A DNA stretch of 64,000 nucleotides from contig CBDCRK010000024.1 in NCBI GenBank assembly GCA_965220955.1, positions 14,291 through 78,290 of the forward strand, given 5' to 3'. Positions 61,303-64,000 of the stretch are shown here, in pieces (positions within the stretch are counted from its first letter, which is position 1; the number at the start of each line of letters is the position of its first letter). The position numbers and the translations under genes were made by a program. This DNA is from CBDCRK01 sp965220955. Its GTDB lineage: Bacteria > Desulfobacterota > Binatia > Bin18 > CBDCRK01. The notes under the pieces were generated by a model. That model was not told where the DNA came from. It did not search any database and was given only the letters and a program-made list of their open reading frames with translations.

Positions 61303-63422
61303 GCCTCTCCACCGTTACCCAATTGCAGTTCTAGTGCTTGGCGGACGAGTCCAATCACATATGGGATGTCCTCCTGTTTTGAGAGACCGATTTCTACATC
61401 ACCGTTCCCCCACCGGCCCTTGTCTGTGATATCCTCACACAGTCCTTTGGGGTCACTTACATCGGCAAAACGCATATTGAGCGATAGGCGCAGCCGCTTG
61501 GCTTGGGGAACCACGTCCACGAAGTTGGTCTCGGCCTTGTAGGCAACATACAGCTTCAGAAACTCCTCGCTCACGCATGGGTCGAGCGCGAGCACCGCTC
61601 TGCGGAAGCTTTCAAACACGGGTCGCATGTTCGGCGTGAGAAGATGCGGATGGGCGTCGATGGTGTATTCCGTGACGGCCCCGACTTTCGGACGGTAGAT
61701 TTCCAGAATATTGTGGGGCAGCACGGGGGCGGACCACACACTGACGGCCAGGTCAGCGAGCTTGCCAGCGCGAACTTTGATTGCGTCCTCGTTCCAAGTC
61801 TCCAGCAGACCAAGTCCCTGATTGAGTTTGAGCGGGCTCTGCTTCAGTCCCTTCTCTGGGGCATCTGGCATGTCGCGTTTCTCAGTGAAGGGGTGATCAC
61901 TGTAGTCGGCGTTGTAAGCGGTGAGCGTCAGATTGCCAAGTTTGTGCAACCAGGTTTGCTGCACGCGCTGCCAGTCTGAGCCAAGGGCCTCGCGCCACTT
62001 GGGCGAGAGGTTTTCGTTCTGCGGTAGGATATGTTCGATGGTGCATTCGTCCACCGCCACGCGCTCTTTACGATTGTGGTTCTCCAAGCGGCGTAACCAA
62101 TAGCTGCGACTGCGGAAGTGGTAGAGGTCACGGGTTTGCAAATCACGATGAAACTCGTCGTCCGTAGGGAATCGGCGGTAGGACTGTAGCCCCAGCAAAT
62201 GGGCCTGAATGCTCTCGAGATAGCGCTCCTTATTCAGGGCCTTGGTGAACGTGGCAAACGTCTTGTTCATCGAGTTGGTCGGGATGGCGCAGACGGCACG
62301 GCGGAATACATATGCCTCGATCAGTCGCACGCTCGCCAGCAGGTCGGCCTTGGACAAAGTACCAGCTTTGTAGTCGTGATATAGCTCCAGCAGGAACGGA
62401 TACGCCACATCTACCTTCAGATCGCGCAGGTCGTGGAAGGCAAGCTTGAGGTCGGCGTCGGGTTCGGCGTCTAGCGCCATTGCGCAGAAGTATCGAGCGT
62501 AGTCGCGAATCTCCCGAACGAGGTTTTCTATGTGGCTTGTATCATCAGCGGCATCCACCCGTGAGGCTCGTGCATGTTCCTTGAAGGCGTCGTAAACGGC
62601 ATTGATGTTGGGGAGCTCGCCCGTCTTGACCGTCAGGTAATGCCGCATGAAGCCATCAAAATGGGTGCCGTAGGCTGCCTGTCCAAAATCCACCTCCATT
62701 GGTCGCCAGAAGTCTTTGTACAGCCGCGTTTGTAGATCTGGCTCTAGCCCCATCAAGATAAAATTGCGGACGAGGTCTGCCTGACTCAGCTCCTTGCCCG
62801 TCGAGTTCATACTCTCGAAAATCAGCTGTGGGTTGTCCTGATCACGGGTCAGCGCGATGTCCACCACAACCAGCTTCATGAGCCCCTTGCACAAGGTGGC
62901 GAGTTCGACTTTGTCTTCCGCAATCCATTTTTCAAACAACGCGAAATTCTCTGTTATGCGGAGGGACGGGTGCTGAGGCTCCTCGCCGTCACTCACGATA
63001 ACCGTCAGCGAGTCTTTGTCGGTTTGCGACAGCAACAGCTTGAAGTGTCGTTCGCCGGACTCTTCCGGATTGAGCAGGTAGTAATTCTTGATCTTTCGCT
63101 GAGAGAAACCGTCGAAGGGTTCGCCCGTGGCGACTGCTTTGGCGAGGGCCGTCAGCAACAGCGACACCGTCGCCAGGCGCTGTTGGCCGTCAATAACGAG
63201 GAGTGGTACCTGATGGGTCACTTGGGAGAGGCCACTCTCGATATAGACGATGGAGCCGACGAAATGAACGGCGATCTCATCGCTACTGCCACAGCGCACA
63301 ATGTCGTCCCACAGTTGTCGGCATTCCTTCGCGGTCCAGGAATAAGTGCGCTGGTAGATCGGAATGACGAACTGGGGCGACTTTTTGAGGAAAGCGAGCA
63401 ATTGAGCTTCGACGGCTTTCAT
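61299..63422 (-). CDS. DUF262/DUF1524 protein with C-terminal DUF5655
   Basis: A 707-residue protein. The N-terminal DUF262 domain has FVIPIYQRTYSWTAKECRQL and the DGQQR motif (LLVIDGQQRLATVSLLLTA), thought to bind and hydrolyse nucleotides. The C-terminal HNH-type DUF1524 has ECTIEHILPQNENLS and LGNLTLTAYNADYS. Beyond it (about 590-700) lies a DUF5655-like domain (LYVAYKAETNFVDVVPQAKR). The first two parts are the architecture of GmrSD-like type IV enzymes that attack modified phage DNA. Start follows AAGGAG. Gene order places it between hsdS and hsdR as an accessory of the restriction system. Confidence 0.9.
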   Translation of the reverse strand: MKAVEAQLLAFLKKSPQFVIPIYQRTYSWTAKECRQLWDDIVRCGSSDEIAVHFVGSIVYIESGLSQVTHQVPLLVIDGQQRLATVSLLLTALAKAVATGEPFDGFSQRKIKNYYLLNPEESGERHFKLLLSQTDKDSLTVIVSDGEEPQHPSLRITENFALFEKWIAEDKVELATLCKGLMKLVVVDIALTRDQDNPQLIFESMNSTGKELSQADLVRNFILMGLEPDLQTRLYKDFWRPMEVDFGQAAYGTHFDGFMRHYLTVKTGELPNINAVYDAFKEHARASRVDAADDTSHIENLVREIRDYARYFCAMALDAEPDADLKLAFHDLRDLKVDVAYPFLLELYHDYKAGTLSKADLLASVRLIEAYVFRRAVCAIPTNSMNKTFATFTKALNKERYLESIQAHLLGLQSYRRFPTDDEFHRDLQTRDLYHFRSRSYWLRRLENHNRKERVAVDECTIEHILPQNENLSPKWREALGSDWQRVQQTWLHKLGNLTLTAYNADYSDHPFTEKRDMPDAPEKGLKQSPLKLNQGLGLLETWNEDAIKVRAGKLADLAVSVWSAPVLPHNILEIYRPKVGAVTEYTIDAHPHLLTPNMRPVFESFRRAVLALDPCVSEEFLKLYVAYKAETNFVDVVPQAKRLRLSLNMRFADVSDPKGLCEDITDKGRWGNGDVEIGLSKQEDIPYVIGLVRQALELQLGNGGEA

Positions 63423-63444
63423 CGGTTGGCTCCTTCGGCTTCGT

Positions 63445-63596
63445 TTATGCTACGGCCTCTTGCAGGGCGTGCTCTGGTTGGGCGGTGAGTGCGCCGCTGA
63501 AGGCTTTATGGAGGATGGATTGCTTGAGTTCGGCGAGGTTGGTGAGCTTTTGCTGGTAGATGGATTGGAGGCGTTGGGTTTCGGAGGTGGCATAAT
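63445..63596 (-). pseudogene. hsdS: HsdS C-terminal stub
   Basis: The frame encodes SETQRLQSIYQQKLTNLAEL and KQSILHKAFSGALTAQ, the conserved last helix of type I specificity subunits. Both target-recognition domains are missing. The DNA upstream changes within about 45 bases into tRNA-Ser. The specificity of the system has been lost here. Confidence 0.85.
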
Positions 63597-63642
63597 AAAC
63601 GTATGACCTTATATATTCCAGCAATTTATGGAGGAGTAAGGA

Positions 63643-63730
63643 CGGAGAGGGAGGGATTCGAACCCTCGGTACCACAAGGGTACACACGATTTCGAGTCGT
63701 GCTCCTTAAACCGGACTCGGACACCTCTCC
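63643..63730 (-). tRNA. tRNA-Ser (anticodon CGA)
   Basis: An 88-base class II tRNA: acceptor GGAGAGG/CCTCTCC with discriminator G, anticodon loop CTCGAAA, a long variable arm (TGTACCCTTGTGGTACC) and T arm GAGGG-TTCGAAT-CCCTC. CCA is not encoded. It borders the restriction island, a typical integration site. Confidence 0.95.
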
Positions 63731-63869
63731 ACAACCCTCCTCCAACGGTGACAAAGTTTTGAGGTAAGGATAGAGTGTTGCAGGATGAGATCTCTGTCTC
63801 TACCTGATTTCTTTATCTCTGCCTGGTTAGAATTCCTCAGAATGCTTGTGGCGAATCACTAGAGCTTTG

Positions 63870-64000
63870 CTATTTAAAGGGCTTCAAAGCCTCTACCGCC
63901 CGCTGGGCCTCGTGGCGCAACATTACCAGGTCAGTACCATACAACAAATACTGAGCCCCGCTGTTGATCACTGACTGGATATCATCGAGGCGGGTGACTG
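63870..64000 (-). CDS. HpcH/HpaI-type aldolase, C-terminal end only
   Basis: The minus strand is open from the right edge to TAG 63870-63872: VTRLDDIQSVINSGAQYLLY, then GTDLVMLRHEAQRAVEALK. This fits the C-terminus of the HpcH/HpaI aldolase/citrate lyase family, class II pyruvate aldolases that split 2-keto-3-deoxy acids. About 43 residues are visible; the active site lies beyond the window. Confidence 0.65.
   Translation of the reverse strand, partial: VTRLDDIQSVINSGAQYLLYGTDLVMLRHEAQRAVEALKPFK

Overview
The window looks like a chromosomal segment of an uncultivated Gram-negative bacterium. Signs are an exported DUF1329 protein, a lipoprotein LysM/M23 peptidase, periplasmic hydrolases and a proteobacterial-style trehalose pathway, next to a tilS-ftsH-cdaA-cdaR-glmM-nnr-tsaE core cluster that includes cyclic-di-AMP synthesis. 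The rich catabolic gene content (amidases, crotonase, amidohydrolases, thiolase with DUF35, MFS carriers) resembles Tectomicrobia or deltaproteobacterial-type genomes. That placement is an inference; the window holds no rRNA or ribosomal protein genes to settle it.

Layout. 0-14 kb: catabolic and transport genes (DUF1329 with Rieske ferredoxin, GNAT, alpha/beta hydrolases, crotonase, amidase, three MFS carriers of which two are a tandem duplication, methyltransferase, VOC protein). 14-26 kb: a scrapyard of decayed genes (desaturase, hydrolase, ATC-hydrolase-like, HigA, BRCT, REP-type transposase, FAD oxidase) around intact PIN toxin/antitoxin, eutBC, a polysaccharide deacetylase cut by a tnpB element, a gamma-glutamyltransferase and a secreted amidohydrolase. 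25.7-31.7 kb: a co-directional minus-strand run from a LysM/M23 peptidase through apt, speD, speE, an amidohydrolase and a CMD-family protein to a ferritin-like/cupin fusion. 31.9-36.6 kb: cysE, lysC, msrA, a 2TM protein, DUF190 and crcB.

36.6-46.6 kb: remnants of an AAA ATPase and a 2-hydroxyacid dehydrogenase, then the core cell-envelope and tRNA-modification cluster. 46.6-53 kb: an exported protein, a VOC pseudogene, tRNA-Met with a 5'-truncated integrase beside it, then a cassette of visibly different composition (CmcJ/NvfI-type oxygenase, thiolase-like protein plus DUF35) and a frameshifted IS630 transposase. 53-57.4 kb: OsmC, otsA/otsB and a CcdA-VOC fusion ORF. 57.6-63.7 kb: a defence-type island at tRNA-Ser(CGA) with an EEP-family protein, an XRE remnant, an orphan HsdR overlapping a DUF262/DUF1524/DUF5655 protein, and only the tail of HsdS. 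The right edge cuts an HpcH/HpaI-type aldolase.

Working together: SpeD and SpeE make spermidine from decarboxylated SAM; OtsA and OtsB make trehalose; CdaA, CdaR and GlmM form the known c-di-AMP/cell-wall precursor module; CrcB with DUF190 handles fluoride; EutB and EutC form ethanolamine ammonia-lyase without microcompartment genes. The strongest overall impression is of extensive gene decay and rearrangement: about fifteen recognisable fragments lie between intact genes. No CRISPR array was seen. All family calls are from reading motifs; no database search was possible.
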